Notes: a model not told the origin generated them from the letters alone. 50,049 bases of DNA from Methylobacterium variabile (GCF_001043975.1 NZ_LABY01000028.1:1-50049), one strand, 5' to 3'; numbered from the stretch's first letter, positions 1 to 8,190 are shown. A program made the numbers and translations.

Positions 1-450
1 CATTCGTAGGGGTCGAGCCCCCCGTGCCGGGCGCGCCGGGTCAGGGCGCCGAAGGCGTTCGCCCCGAAGAAGACGTGGCGGCGGGAGCCCACCGTCAGCG
101 CCCCGTCGAAAGCGACGTGGGGGTTGTGCGGGGGCGTCGCGGCGAAGCGGGGGGAATCCGCCATCATGGCCCCCCCGGGGGGGGGGGGGGCGGGGGCCGA
201 GGCTCTGGTACTCGCCGCTGGCGAGCTTGGTCACGCCCGGCAGCCGGCGGCAGGTCCCCCGGGGGGCGAGGGGGAGGCGGGGCCCCCCGGGCGAGCGGGA
301 CAGGATCAGCCCCCGCCGCTCCGGCGCCTCCGCCACCAGGGCGTGGGCGATCGCCCGCGCCCGGCGCAGGTGCCCGAGCCCGAACGTGTCGTGCGAGTAG
401 ATCAACACCCTGCGCGGGGCCGCGCCGGGCATGGGGCCGACGAAGCTCAT
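1..450 (-). CDS. Glycosyltransferase-like N-terminus, partial and damaged
   Basis: Reading leftward from ATG at 450, the first residues include VLIYSHDTFGLGHLRRARAI, which resembles the nucleotide-sugar-binding start of MurG-like glycosyltransferases, and later PGVTKLASGEYQSLG. Between these two motifs the sequence is unusually rich in G and C runs and reads like a corrupted version of the family. A run of 14 G at about 177-190 follows. Left of it a sensible protein reading (AFDGALTVGSRRHVFFGANA) continues only in a different frame. The gene therefore looks frameshifted, either by sequencing error at a contig edge or by real decay. The original frame stays open to base 1, so the end is missing. 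I do not recognise the left-hand segment and cannot exclude that it belongs to another gene. Confidence 0.4.
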   Translation of the reverse strand, partial: MSFVGPMPGAAPRRVLIYSHDTFGLGHLRRARAIAHALVAEAPERRGLILSRSPGGPRLPLAPRGTCRRLPGVTKLASGEYQSLGPRPPPPRGGHDGGFPPLRRDAPAQPPRRFRRGADGGLPPPRLLRGERLRRPDPARPARGARPLRM

Positions 451-772
451 CCGGCGGCCACTGCGATCCGGGCGGACGCCGCGAGGGTCGACCTCCGGGT
501 CCGGCACGGCGCGGCACCCCGTGCGGACACGGCGGGCCGGTTGCGGCTCAACGGTATCGGCATCGAGTTGCAGACCTCCCGGGCACGGGACACCAGACTA
601 GCGCATCCGCCCCCGGCCCGGCTACCCGGGCCGGGCGGTGCACCATGGATATGGCCAGGCTTGTGGCGGCGGGGGCATAGTTGGCCGCGAAGTTGCACCC
701 GCCCGGCGCCGCGGCGCGGGCCGGCGTCCACCGCCCTCGGCCGAACGATCCGGAGCGCCGCGTGAGTCCCCG
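451..772. other. Divergent intergenic region with one strong hairpin
   Basis: This stretch separates the leftward glycosyltransferase-like start from the rightward amidohydrolase. Several long frames cross it, but none has a recognisable protein or the codon bias of the neighbours. A perfect 10-bp stem with a CTAC loop lies at 612-635 (CCCGGCCCGG pairing with CCGGGCCGGG). It could be a transcript-end or leader structure. Promoters for both flanking genes presumably lie here, but I see no convincing boxes. Confidence 0.4.
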
Positions 773-1897
773 ATGCCCGAATGCCTCGTCTTCCGCGTGC
801 CGACCCGGCACCCCGCCGACGTCTCCGGCCTCGAGGCCCTGATCGAGTCCGGCGCCGTCGCGGCGCAGGAGATCGTCGCGGTGTTCGGCAAGACCGAGGG
901 CAACGGCTGCGTCAACGACTTCACCCGGCCGCTCGCCGTGATGGCGCTGGAGGCGGCGCTCGGCGCCCGCCTCGGGCTTCCGCCCGCGTCCGTCGGCGCC
1001 CGGGTCGCCCTGGTGATGTCCGGCGGCACCGAGGGCGGGCTCTCGCCCCACCTCCTGATCGTCGCCCGGCGCGAGGGGCCTATGGCCGAGGGCCGGGCGC
1101 TCGCCGTCGGCACCGCCTTCACCGACGACTTCCTGCCGGAGGAGATCGGCCGCATGGCACAGGTGCGGGCGACCGCGGCCGCGGTCGGGCGCGCCATGGC
1201 GGCGGCCGGCCTCGCGGACGCCGCCGACGTGCACTTCGTGCAGGTGAAGTGCCCGCTCCTCACCAGCGCCCGCATCCAGGAGGCGGCCTCCCGCGGCGAG
1301 AGCGTCGCCACCCACGACACTTACGCCTCAATGGGCCTGTCCCGCGGCGCCTCCGCCCTCGGGATCGGGCTGGCGCTCGGCGAGGTCGCGGACGCGGCCC
1401 TCGACGACGCGGCGATCGGCACCCGCACCGACCTCTGCTCCGGCCGGGCCAGCGCCTCGGCGGGGATCGAGCTGATGCGCAACGAGGTCATCGTGCTCGG
1501 CAACGCGCCCGGGTGGAGCGGTCCCCTGCGCATCGCCCACCGGGTCATGCGCGACGGCATCGACTTCTCGGCGATCCAGGGCGCGCTCGCCGATCTCGGC
1601 CTGCCGACGGGCGGCCAGCTCCCGCCGGAGGCCTCCGCACGGGTCGTCGCCCTGCTGGCCAAGGCCGAGCCGACCCGCGACGGGCTGATCCGCGGGCAGC
1701 GCCACATCATGAACGACGACAGCGACATCAACGCCACCCGCCACGCCCGGGCGCTGGTCGGCGGCGTCGCGGCAGCCGCGATCGGGCGGACCGACCTGTT
1801 CGTGTCGGGCGGGGCGGAGCACCAGGGGCCGGATGGCGGCGGGCCGGTGGCGGTCATCGCGCGGGTGGGGCCCCAGGAGCAGACCCGCTCGGCTTGA
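773..1897 (+). CDS. Cyanuric acid amidohydrolase / barbiturase family (ring-opening amidohydrolase)
   Basis: The product is 374 residues, close to the usual 350-375 of the AtzD/TrzD/barbiturase family, which hydrolytically opens the s-triazine ring of cyanuric acid or the pyrimidine ring of barbiturate. The family has three tandem repeats, each giving a Lys-Ser pair. Visible here are K40 (FGKTEGNG) with S83 (VMSGGTEGG), the second lysine in VQVKCPLLT with a serine in CSGRASAS, and the third lysine in LLAKAEPTRDG with serine in VSGGAEHQGPDGGGPVA, the last being the metal-site signature near the C-terminus. I chose ATG 773 because the family starts just before this point; the 45 residues upstream in the frame are low-complexity. 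No cognate biuret or allophanate hydrolase is recognised nearby, so the physiological substrate is open. Confidence 0.9.
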   Translation: MPECLVFRVPTRHPADVSGLEALIESGAVAAQEIVAVFGKTEGNGCVNDFTRPLAVMALEAALGARLGLPPASVGARVALVMSGGTEGGLSPHLLIVARREGPMAEGRALAVGTAFTDDFLPEEIGRMAQVRATAAAVGRAMAAAGLADAADVHFVQVKCPLLTSARIQEAASRGESVATHDTYASMGLSRGASALGIGLALGEVADAALDDAAIGTRTDLCSGRASASAGIELMRNEVIVLGNAPGWSGPLRIAHRVMRDGIDFSAIQGALADLGLPTGGQLPPEASARVVALLAKAEPTRDGLIRGQRHIMNDDSDINATRHARALVGGVAAAAIGRTDLFVSGGAEHQGPDGGGPVAVIARVGPQEQTRSA

Positions 1898-2044
1898 CCG
1901 CGCGTGACCGGCGGCAGGGCAGGCTCGGATCGCTCCGCCGAGTGGCCCTCACACAGCCGGACGGGGGCGCGTGGCCCTCCATGACGCGTGTTCGACGCGG
2001 GAGCCTTGGATGAACGAGGACGGGATCGATCGGGTGGCTGCCTC

Positions 2045-2725
2045 ATGTCCGGAACGTGGACCGTTGAACGTCGCAACCTGTCCAGGTCGGGCATCGCCGT
2101 CGCGCTCGGGCTGATCGTCGGATGCGTTCAGACCGGCAGTCCGCGGGCCGGGCTGCTGGATCGTCGCGATGCGGCGCCCGCACCGCCATCGACGGCCGAA
2201 GTCCGGACCGAGCCGGTCCGATCGTCGGGTCTCGCCGCCCTCTACACTGCCGATCTGACGCGAGCCGTGGCAGGGGAGAAGAAGGTCGCGTTCGGGGCCT
2301 CGGGCGGCTTCGGCGAAATGGACTGCTCGCCCCCGACGATCAGCGGCGCCGACGCCGCATCGCGCACGCTGACGCTGACGCTCCCCGAGGAACCGGCCGC
2401 ACGGCGCCGCGTGCTGGCCGTCGTCACGCCGGAGCGCGGGCTGCTGGAAATCTACTCGCCCTATGCGGACGCGAGCGAGTCCGAGGACATCATGGTCCCC
2501 TCTCACGCGACTTCCTGGTCGAAGGCGCGCACCCGGCGCCGGTTCACCGTCAGCTCCGACACCCTCGACGGTCTTCGTCCCCGCAGCGGCAAGCCTGAGG
2601 TGCTGTTCCTGGAGGCGGGCCGCTACCGGTTCGCGCTGCTGAACGGCATCGACGCCGCACTGCTCAAGGCGAACGGCACGAAGGTCAACGTCGAGGCGGC
2701 CTGCTCCTTCGACTGGACACCGTAG
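2045..2725 (+). CDS. Predicted lipoprotein of unknown function
   Basis: This is a 226-residue protein that starts with a short basic stretch, a hydrophobic segment (GIAVALGLIVGC) and a lipobox-like LIVGC with the acceptor cysteine at residue 27, so it is probably lipid-anchored in the envelope. ATG 2045 was chosen because it places the signal peptide at the N-terminus; the frame is open 19 codons further upstream. The mature part contains one other cysteine pair candidate (DCSP and ACSFDW) and no motif I recognise. It stands alone on this strand, 147 bp after the amidohydrolase. Confidence 0.65.
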   Translation: MSGTWTVERRNLSRSGIAVALGLIVGCVQTGSPRAGLLDRRDAAPAPPSTAEVRTEPVRSSGLAALYTADLTRAVAGEKKVAFGASGGFGEMDCSPPTISGADAASRTLTLTLPEEPAARRRVLAVVTPERGLLEIYSPYADASESEDIMVPSHATSWSKARTRRRFTVSSDTLDGLRPRSGKPEVLFLEAGRYRFALLNGIDAALLKANGTKVNVEAACSFDWTP

Positions 2726-2832
2726 CGGAGCTTTCGGGGTGACGTGCCCGAGCGCCTCACCCGGTAGCGCCCCGCAAGTGAGGGGGGCCATCCGCGTCCC
2801 GGCCCGGACGTGGCACAGGTCAGGACCGGGAT

Positions 2833-2846
2833 GAGCCTGCAGGCTC
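2833..2846. promoter_or_regulatory. 14-bp perfect palindrome
   Basis: GAGCCTGCAGGCTC is a perfect palindrome in the 236-bp gap upstream of the 148-residue hypothetical gene. It could be a dimeric repressor site or the base of a short hairpin. Nothing else in the gap looks like a gene. Confidence 0.2.
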
Positions 2847-2961
2847 GGACCTGCACCACGGAGCGGATGACGCGGGCCACACCTCGATCCTGCGGGGAGC
2901 GGGAGTCGACCAGTCCGTCGACCCGACGAAGGGTCCTTGTATCTCCCTGACGAGGCGGACC

Positions 2962-3408
2962 ATGCCGGCGATCATCCCGACGCACTATCTCGACCGGATG
3001 TGCGAAACGCGCGATTATCAGGATCTGGTCTGGATTTCCGGCGTGCTTTGCGGTTCTCGGTATTTCCAGTCACACGCGCCGACTTACGGCTTCCCGGACG
3101 CGGCGTTCAGCATCGTCGAGCGGGTCGCGTGGTTTGCGCAAGGAATTCGGTCAGGCGCCTGGACCTACTACGAGGCCGCCCTGCCGGAATGCCAGACCGC
3201 GATGCTGGCCGTCCTCGAACGCGACACGTCCCACCCGGATTTCGCCGAGAAATACGCGTTCGGCATGCGAGAATGGCGCGTGCCGACGGCCATGCGAGCC
3301 CTGGATCACTGGCTCGATGCCAGCGATGACCGCAACACGTCGATCGCCTGGCAGATCGTCGCCGCCAATCGCGGGCTCATTCAACGCCTTGCCAGTACCG
3401 ATCGCTGA
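2962..3408 (+). CDS. Hypothetical protein, 148 residues
   Basis: The ORF encodes a soluble, aromatic-rich protein (motifs include YQDLVWISGVLCGSRYF, WTYYEAALPECQ and LDHWLDASDDRN) with no signal peptide or membrane segment. Its codon use is less GC-biased than that of core genes in the window, suggesting an accessory gene. The composition and size resemble small stand-alone immunity or effector-associated proteins, but I recognise no family. No clear ribosome-binding site precedes ATG 2962. Confidence 0.5.
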   Translation: MPAIIPTHYLDRMCETRDYQDLVWISGVLCGSRYFQSHAPTYGFPDAAFSIVERVAWFAQGIRSGAWTYYEAALPECQTAMLAVLERDTSHPDFAEKYAFGMREWRVPTAMRALDHWLDASDDRNTSIAWQIVAANRGLIQRLASTDR

Positions 3409-3517
3409 TGCCCGCGATGCAGGGGACTGCTCCTCACAGCGGACTCCCGGCGGACGCTCCTCAAGCGATGGGCCGTGATCGAGGCCGCCGCCGAGCCATG
3501 CGATGTCCGACCGGAAC

Positions 3518-3841
3518 TCAGCCCGGCGGAATCACATCGATCTGGATCCCGCTGTAATACGCCGCCAGGTTCTCGATGTCGGCGTCCGTCAGGTCCTGCG
3601 CCGCCACGGACATCACCTCGTTCTTGCGGGTGCCGTTGCGGAACTCGGTCAGCGCCTTGACGAGGTAGGGCTCGACCTGGCCGGCGAGGTTGGGGGCGTC
3701 GGGCAGCTTCGAGAGGCCGTCGAGGCCGTGGCAGGCCTGGCAGCCCACCGCCTTGGCCCGGCCGGCCTTGGCGTCCCCGGCGAGCGCGGGCGCCGTGGCG
3801 GCGAGCAGCAGCGCGACTGGGAGGGCGAGGGAGCGGGTCAT
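3518..3841 (-). CDS. Small c-type cytochrome (c553-like)
   Basis: The product is 107 residues with an N-terminal signal peptide (about residues 1-21, ending ALA), one haem-binding CQACH motif (C34, C37, H38) and a likely axial methionine at M77 in NEVMSVAA. It is a single-domain periplasmic electron carrier. It lies 55 bp downstream of a PQQ-type sugar dehydrogenase on the same strand and is very probably that enzyme's electron acceptor. ATG 3841 is preceded by AGGTGA at suitable spacing; in-frame GTG 3850 and ATG 3847 are alternatives. Confidence 0.9.
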   Translation of the reverse strand: MTRSLALPVALLLAATAPALAGDAKAGRAKAVGCQACHGLDGLSKLPDAPNLAGQVEPYLVKALTEFRNGTRKNEVMSVAAQDLTDADIENLAAYYSGIQIDVIPPG

Positions 3842-3896
3842 GAGCATCACCTGGGAACGGGGAAGGGGCAGCCGGACGGCCGCCCCCGCAAAGGAC

Positions 3897-5189
3897 CTAC
3901 TTCTCGTAGGAGATGCGGTAGATCGCGCCCGCGGTGTCGTCGGAGACCAGCAGCGAGCCGTCCGGCAGCGTCGCGACGTCGACCGGACGGCCGAGATACT
4001 CGCCGCCCTCGGTCAGCCAGCCCTCGGCGAAGGGCTCGGGCTTGCCCGCGGTGCCGTCCTTGTTGACCGGCACGAACATCACCCGGGCGCCGATCGGCGT
4101 GGTGCGGTTCCACGAGCCGTGCTCGGCGGTGAAGATGCCGCCGCGGTACTTCTCCGGGAACGACTTGCCCTTGTAGACGATCATGCCGAGGTCGGCGGCA
4201 TGGGGCGGGAGCTCCGCCTTCGGCGGCACGACGTCCGCCGGGATCTTGTCGTCCTTGTACTCGACCGTGCGGACATTGCCGCCGCCGTACCACGGGAAGC
4301 CGAAGTTCTGGCCCGGCTTGGTGATCTGGTTCAGCTCGCCCGGCGGCTGGTCGTCGCCCATGCCGTCGACCTGGTTGTCGGTGAACCACAGCGTCTTGTC
4401 CGGAGCGAAGTCCATGCCGACCGAGTTGCGGATGCCGGTGGCGTAGACCTCGCGGTTCTTGCCGTCGGCGTCCATGCGGATGATGCCGCCGATGCCGGTC
4501 CTGGCGTAGAGGTCGGCCTTGTCCTTCGGCGGCACGTTGTAGGGCTGGCCGAGCGAGACGTAGAGCTTGCCGTCCGGCCCGATGCGGCAGATCCGGGCGG
4601 TGTGGTTGTAGCTCTCCTCCGCCGGCGGGATCAGCTCGCCCTGCTTGACCACGACGACGGCCGGGCCGTCCGTCCCCTCGTAGAAGAACTCGGCCGCCGG
4701 GAAGGCCAGCACCCGGTTCTGCTCGACGATGGTCAGCACGCCGTCGCGGGAGAAGCAGACGCCGTTGGGGATCTTGAAGTCGACGCCCGGCGCGTAGACC
4801 TTCACCTCGTCGGCGACCCGGTCCTTGTCGCGGTCGGTCACCGTGTAGACCTTGGACTTGCGGGTGCCGACGAAGACCACGCCGGCATTGGGGCCGACCG
4901 CCATGGCGCGGGCATCCGGCACCACGGCGTAGAGCTCGATCTTGAAGCCGTCCGGCACCTTGATCTTCTGCAGCGTGCGGTTGATCGCGTCGGCGCGCCG
5001 GCCGGTCTGCGGGATCGGCGGCGGCTCGGCGACGCCGGTCTGCTTGAAGCTGCCGAGCTTCTCCAGGTTGTCGACCTTGGCCTTGGTGTCGCCGGCGGTC
5101 GCCGCCTCTTGCGCCAGGGCGACTTGTGCGAAGGCGGCTCCCGCGAAGGACACGCCGGCGGCGAGCGCCGCCATCAGGAAGGGCTTCAT
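3897..5189 (-). CDS. PQQ-dependent sugar dehydrogenase (soluble GDH / sorbosone dehydrogenase family)
   Basis: This 430-residue protein has a signal peptide (about 1-26, ending ALAQ) and the six-bladed beta-propeller sequence features of soluble aldose/sorbosone dehydrogenases: PDGFKIELYAVVPDARAM, a DRDKDRVADEV calcium-type loop, TGIRNSVGMDFAPD, FGFPWYGGG, FTAEHGSWNRTTPIG and LPDGSLLVSDDTAGAIYRI. The family oxidises aldoses or related polyols in the periplasm with PQQ. Start ATG 5189 follows a strong GGAGGAG six bases upstream. The cytochrome c gene directly downstream completes a two-gene operon. The exact substrate cannot be read from sequence. Confidence 0.88.
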   Translation of the reverse strand: MKPFLMAALAAGVSFAGAAFAQVALAQEAATAGDTKAKVDNLEKLGSFKQTGVAEPPPIPQTGRRADAINRTLQKIKVPDGFKIELYAVVPDARAMAVGPNAGVVFVGTRKSKVYTVTDRDKDRVADEVKVYAPGVDFKIPNGVCFSRDGVLTIVEQNRVLAFPAAEFFYEGTDGPAVVVVKQGELIPPAEESYNHTARICRIGPDGKLYVSLGQPYNVPPKDKADLYARTGIGGIIRMDADGKNREVYATGIRNSVGMDFAPDKTLWFTDNQVDGMGDDQPPGELNQITKPGQNFGFPWYGGGNVRTVEYKDDKIPADVVPPKAELPPHAADLGMIVYKGKSFPEKYRGGIFTAEHGSWNRTTPIGARVMFVPVNKDGTAGKPEPFAEGWLTEGGEYLGRPVDVATLPDGSLLVSDDTAGAIYRISYEK

Positions 5190-5310
5190 CAGGGTCTCCT
5201 CCGGGCAGCCGGCCTTCTCGCGTGGCCGAGCTTGTTGCTCGCTATGTATGGCCGTCGCCCGGCGGGGCGGCAAGCGCGGCAGGCCGCCGAACCTGTTCAC
5301 GCCGCCGCGA

Positions 5311-6753
5311 TCAGGCGCGCAGGGCCGGCGGCAGGGTGCGGTCGAAGCCGGTCGCCGCCTCGTAGGCCGCCGCGATGGCGAGGAGGTCGGCCTCGGCCTG
5401 GTTGGGGGCGATGAGCTGGATCCCCATCGGCAGGCCGGCGGGGTTGAGGCCGACCGGCAGGCTGATCACCGGGCAGCCCGACAGGGTGCCGGGCACCACC
5501 ACCTCCATCCAGCGGTGGTAGGTGTCCATCGCCCGCCCGTCGATGCTGCGCGGCCAGGTGAGGCCGGCGTCGAACGGGAAGACCTGGGCGGCGGGGAGCG
5601 CCAGCACGTCGAAGCGCTCGAACAGCCCGCGCACGCAATGGTACCAGGCGGTGCGGGTGACGCTGGCGGCGTGGACGTCGAAGGCCGAGAGCTTCTGGCC
5701 CTGCTCGACCTCCCAGACGGCCTCCGGCTTCATCAGGGCGCGCTTCTCCGGGTCGCGCCAATGGGCCGAGAGGTTGGCGCCGGTGATCCACTGGCGCAGC
5801 ACCAGCCAAGCGCGCCAGATCGCCTCCGGATCGAAGGCGGGACGAACCGGCTCGACCGCGGCCCCCTGCGCGGCGAAGACCTTGAGGCCGGCCTCGCAGA
5901 GATCGAGGACGCCGGGCTCGAAGGCGAGGTGACCCCCGAAATCCCCGATCCAGCCGACGCGCAGGCCCCTGAGCTCCCGCGGCCGCGGCGCGGCGAACGA
6001 TGCGGGGTCCTGGCGGATCGCGTTCGGGGTGCGGGGGTCGTCGCCGGCCTGGACCGAGAGCAGCAGGGCGAGGTCGGCGGTCGAGCGCGCCATCGGTCCG
6101 TTGACCCCGAGCTGGGGCAGGAAAATCTCCTCGGTGTGGCCCGGCACCCGGCCGGCGGCGGGGCGCAGGCCGAGCACGTTGTTCCAGGCCGCCGGGTTGC
6201 GCAGGGAGCCCCCATGGTCGCTGCCGTCGGCCAGCGGCACCATCCGCAGGGCGAGCGCCACCGCGGCCCCGCCGCTCGAGCCGCCGCCGGCCTTCGCCGG
6301 GTCGTAGGCGTTGCGGGTCACCCCGAAGACCGGGTTGTAGCTGTGCGAGCCGAGGCCGAATTCCGGCACGTTGGTCTTGCCGATGAGGATCGCGCCCGCT
6401 GCCCTGAGGCGCGCGACGTGGAGCGCGTCGACCTCCGGCACGGTGTCGCGGAACAGCGGGGACCCTTGCGTGGTGCGCAGGCCCGCGGTGGCGGAGAGGT
6501 CCTTCACCGCGTGCGGCAGGCCGTGGAGCGGCCCGCGCGGGCCGCGCTCCGCCAGTTCCCGGTCGGCCGCTTCCGCCTCGGCCAGCAGCATGTCGGGGTC
6601 GCGCAGCGAGACGATCGCGGTCACGGCCGGGTTGTGCCGGGCGATCTGGTCGAGATGGGCCTGCATCACCTCGCGGGCCGAGACGGCCCGGTCGCGGATC
6701 GCCCGCGCGAGGTCGGTGGCGCGCATCATCACGAGATCGGAGGAGGGTGGCAT
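5311..6753 (-). CDS. Amidase (amidase signature family)
   Basis: The product is 480 residues, the normal length for amidase-signature enzymes that hydrolyse carboxamides in the cytoplasm. The Ser-cisSer-Lys triad is visible: K84 in HAVKDL, the cis-serine near S159 in AGGGSSGGAAVA, and nucleophile S183 in SDHGGSLRNPA. The C-terminal GCPVISLPVG and GLPMGIQLIAP motifs are also typical. ATG 6753 follows AGGA at good spacing. It lies 121 bp upstream of the sugar dehydrogenase on the same strand. Its substrate is not predictable, and it lacks the extra C-terminal domain of allophanate hydrolases. Confidence 0.9.
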   Translation of the reverse strand: MPPSSDLVMMRATDLARAIRDRAVSAREVMQAHLDQIARHNPAVTAIVSLRDPDMLLAEAEAADRELAERGPRGPLHGLPHAVKDLSATAGLRTTQGSPLFRDTVPEVDALHVARLRAAGAILIGKTNVPEFGLGSHSYNPVFGVTRNAYDPAKAGGGSSGGAAVALALRMVPLADGSDHGGSLRNPAAWNNVLGLRPAAGRVPGHTEEIFLPQLGVNGPMARSTADLALLLSVQAGDDPRTPNAIRQDPASFAAPRPRELRGLRVGWIGDFGGHLAFEPGVLDLCEAGLKVFAAQGAAVEPVRPAFDPEAIWRAWLVLRQWITGANLSAHWRDPEKRALMKPEAVWEVEQGQKLSAFDVHAASVTRTAWYHCVRGLFERFDVLALPAAQVFPFDAGLTWPRSIDGRAMDTYHRWMEVVVPGTLSGCPVISLPVGLNPAGLPMGIQLIAPNQAEADLLAIAAAYEAATGFDRTLPPALRA

Positions 6754-7056
6754 CGGGACGTCCTGGAGCAGCGTCGCGTCAGCGGAGCACGGGCGGCGGC
6801 CCCTCGGCAAGCGCGTGCGGCGCAAGGGTCGGGGCGAGCGGCGGCGTCCCAGCCATGCCGGGCGCCACCGGCACCTCGACGCACACTCCATGGGCAACGC
6901 ACGACGGCGGCGCATCTTTCAGCGCCGCGGCCTGGCCGATTTCGCGCCTTTCTGCTGCGGCCGGCAGCGCCATGCAGTAGATTGAGGCAGGGACGCCCGC
7001 GCGAGACGGGCGCCCGGAGGACGCGCCGGCTGATTGCGGCCCGAGGGAGACACCCC
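6754..7056. other. Divergent intergenic region, no confident gene
   Basis: The 303-bp gap separates the leftward amidase from a rightward small membrane protein. A 64-codon leftward frame from ATG 6971 to a stop at 6779 has moderate GC3 but no ribosome-binding site and no recognisable motif, so I do not call it. An imperfect GC-rich inverted repeat lies at about 6990-7015. Promoters for both flanking units are expected here. Confidence 0.35.
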
Positions 7057-7203
7057 ATGCACGACGTCGCACGGGCGCCGGACGCGCCGCTGCCGCGGAC
7101 CGAGAGCACCGCCTGGTGGGCCGCGATGCCCCTCGACCTCTGGGGCGTCGTGCTGGCGGTGATTACCGCGGGCGGGCTGAAGCTCGCCGGGATCCTGCCT
7201 TAA
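7057..7203 (+). CDS. Small single-pass membrane protein, 48 residues
   Basis: ATG 7057 follows GAGGGAGA at good spacing. The peptide has a polar N-terminus rich in Ala, Pro and Arg and one predicted C-terminal transmembrane segment (PLDLWGVVLAVITAGGLKLA). Third codon positions are mostly G or C, supporting real translation. Function is unknown. A similar architecture is seen in the 40-residue protein at 28764-28886. Confidence 0.55.
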   Translation: MHDVARAPDAPLPRTESTAWWAAMPLDLWGVVLAVITAGGLKLAGILP

Positions 7204-7335
7204 GCCCTCCACGCCGCCGTCGCACTCTGGCCAAAACCCCGGACCAGTCTCCCGGCAAGGGTTTCGCAAGGAACGGCCGGCACGATCCCTGCCTGGCTCG
7301 AATGCGAATCAGTCAGCGCGCAGGAGGACGGTTCC

Positions 7336-7473
7336 ATGCTGATGGCTTTCGTCGGACGCCTCACCCAGCGTTGGCGGGACCTCATCGCGACGCTCCAGGA
7401 TCCGTACCGTCCCGAACTGCACTACATGCGCGGCCCCGGCCCGCGCTGGCGCGAGCGGCATCCGGAGGGCTGA
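7336..7473 (+). CDS. Small basic protein, 45 residues
   Basis: A very good ribosome-binding site (AGGAGG at 7322-7327) sits eight bases before ATG 7336. The encoded peptide begins MLMAFVGRLTQRWRDLIATL, an amphipathic basic helix, and ends in a proline- and arginine-rich tail (RGPGPRWRERHPEG). I recognise no family. It could be a membrane-surface or nucleic-acid-associated microprotein. It is separate from the upstream 48-residue gene by 132 bp. Confidence 0.5.
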   Translation: MLMAFVGRLTQRWRDLIATLQDPYRPELHYMRGPGPRWRERHPEG

Positions 7474-7506
7474 GCCCGTCGACCGGCGCGCTCATCCCGT
7501 CGGCGA

Positions 7507-8190
7507 TCACCGTGATGCCGGAGCGCGGCCCGGCCCTGCCGTCTCTCGGGAATCGACGTTGAGAATCCGCTGAACCCAGCGCCAGAACGGATCGTCGGAC
7601 GTCCCGGCCAAGCCGTTCGGGATCTCGCCCAGGATGTCGCGGTCCTTGGCGGGAACGGAGACCCCGAAGCGTTCGACCAGCCATGCACGGTAGGCCGTGT
7701 TGCGCCCCGTCTTGCCAGGGGGCGCGTCCGGATCGTCGAGGCGGTCTCCGCTGATCTCGTCGTAGCCGATGGCGAGCAGCCGCAGGAAATCAAGCGGCGT
7801 GCGTCCGAGGCGGCAGACGAGCCCTTCCGAGCCGAGGTGCACGATCTGCCGCTGCCCGTCCTCGTCGAGCCAGAAAGCGACGTAGGAGCCGTCGCCCCCC
7901 GTTCGCGCGAACGGCACGAGCCGCTTCTCCACGTCCGGGATCGCGTCCCCGAACCAGTCTCGTCCATCATCGCGGGCCTGTGCGGGTGTGGCGACGCGAA
8001 AGAGGATCGCGGTGACCCGACCGGATTGCAACTCGGGCTCCCTGCCAAGCAGACCGAGCCTGTCGCCGGGATGAGCTGTACTCGGCATGAAGAAGCCATT
8101 CGTCTCGATCCAGTCGAACAAGGCGCGGAACTCGTCCGGCAACGGCAGCGTGGCCGGCAGTCGGTCGGCCATGTCTTGAGCATATCCCAT
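7507..8190 (-). CDS. SMI1/KNR4-like protein (possible immunity protein)
   Basis: The 227-residue product has the layout of the SMI1/KNR4 (SUKH) superfamily: an N-terminal helix region with LPLPDEFRALFDWIETNGFF, a central strand-rich part (GSYVAFWLDEDGQRQIVHLG) and the helix GLVCRLGRTPLDFLRLLAIG YDEI typical of bacterial SUKH proteins. Many family members neutralise polymorphic toxins, but no toxin gene is visible here. ATG 8190 is preceded by GAGG six bases upstream; ATG 8196 overlaps that site and is less likely. Assignment rests on pattern similarity only. Confidence 0.6.
   Translation of the reverse strand: MGYAQDMADRLPATLPLPDEFRALFDWIETNGFFMPSTAHPGDRLGLLGREPELQSGRVTAILFRVATPAQARDDGRDWFGDAIPDVEKRLVPFARTGGDGSYVAFWLDEDGQRQIVHLGSEGLVCRLGRTPLDFLRLLAIGYDEISGDRLDDPDAPPGKTGRNTAYRAWLVERFGVSVPAKDRDILGEIPNGLAGTSDDPFWRWVQRILNVDSRETAGPGRAPASR

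Noticed and set aside
638..772. N-terminal extension of the amidohydrolase frame
   Set aside because: The extra 45 residues are Gly/Arg/Ala-rich and unlike the family, which starts at MPECLVFRV.
3690..5414. 574-codon plus-strand frame
   Set aside because: Antisense shadow of the PQQ dehydrogenase; the translation is Asp/Val/Arg/Gly-rich without domains. Similar long shadows occur opposite most genes because of the extreme GC content.
5311..6753. Amidase as an allophanate hydrolase or biuret-pathway partner of the cyanuric acid enzyme
   Set aside because: It is too short for allophanate hydrolase, lacks its C-terminal domain, is on the opposite strand and lies 3.4 kb away.
6779..6971. 64-codon leftward frame upstream of the amidase
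   Set aside because: Moderate GC3 but no ribosome-binding site, heavy Pro/Ala composition and no domain.
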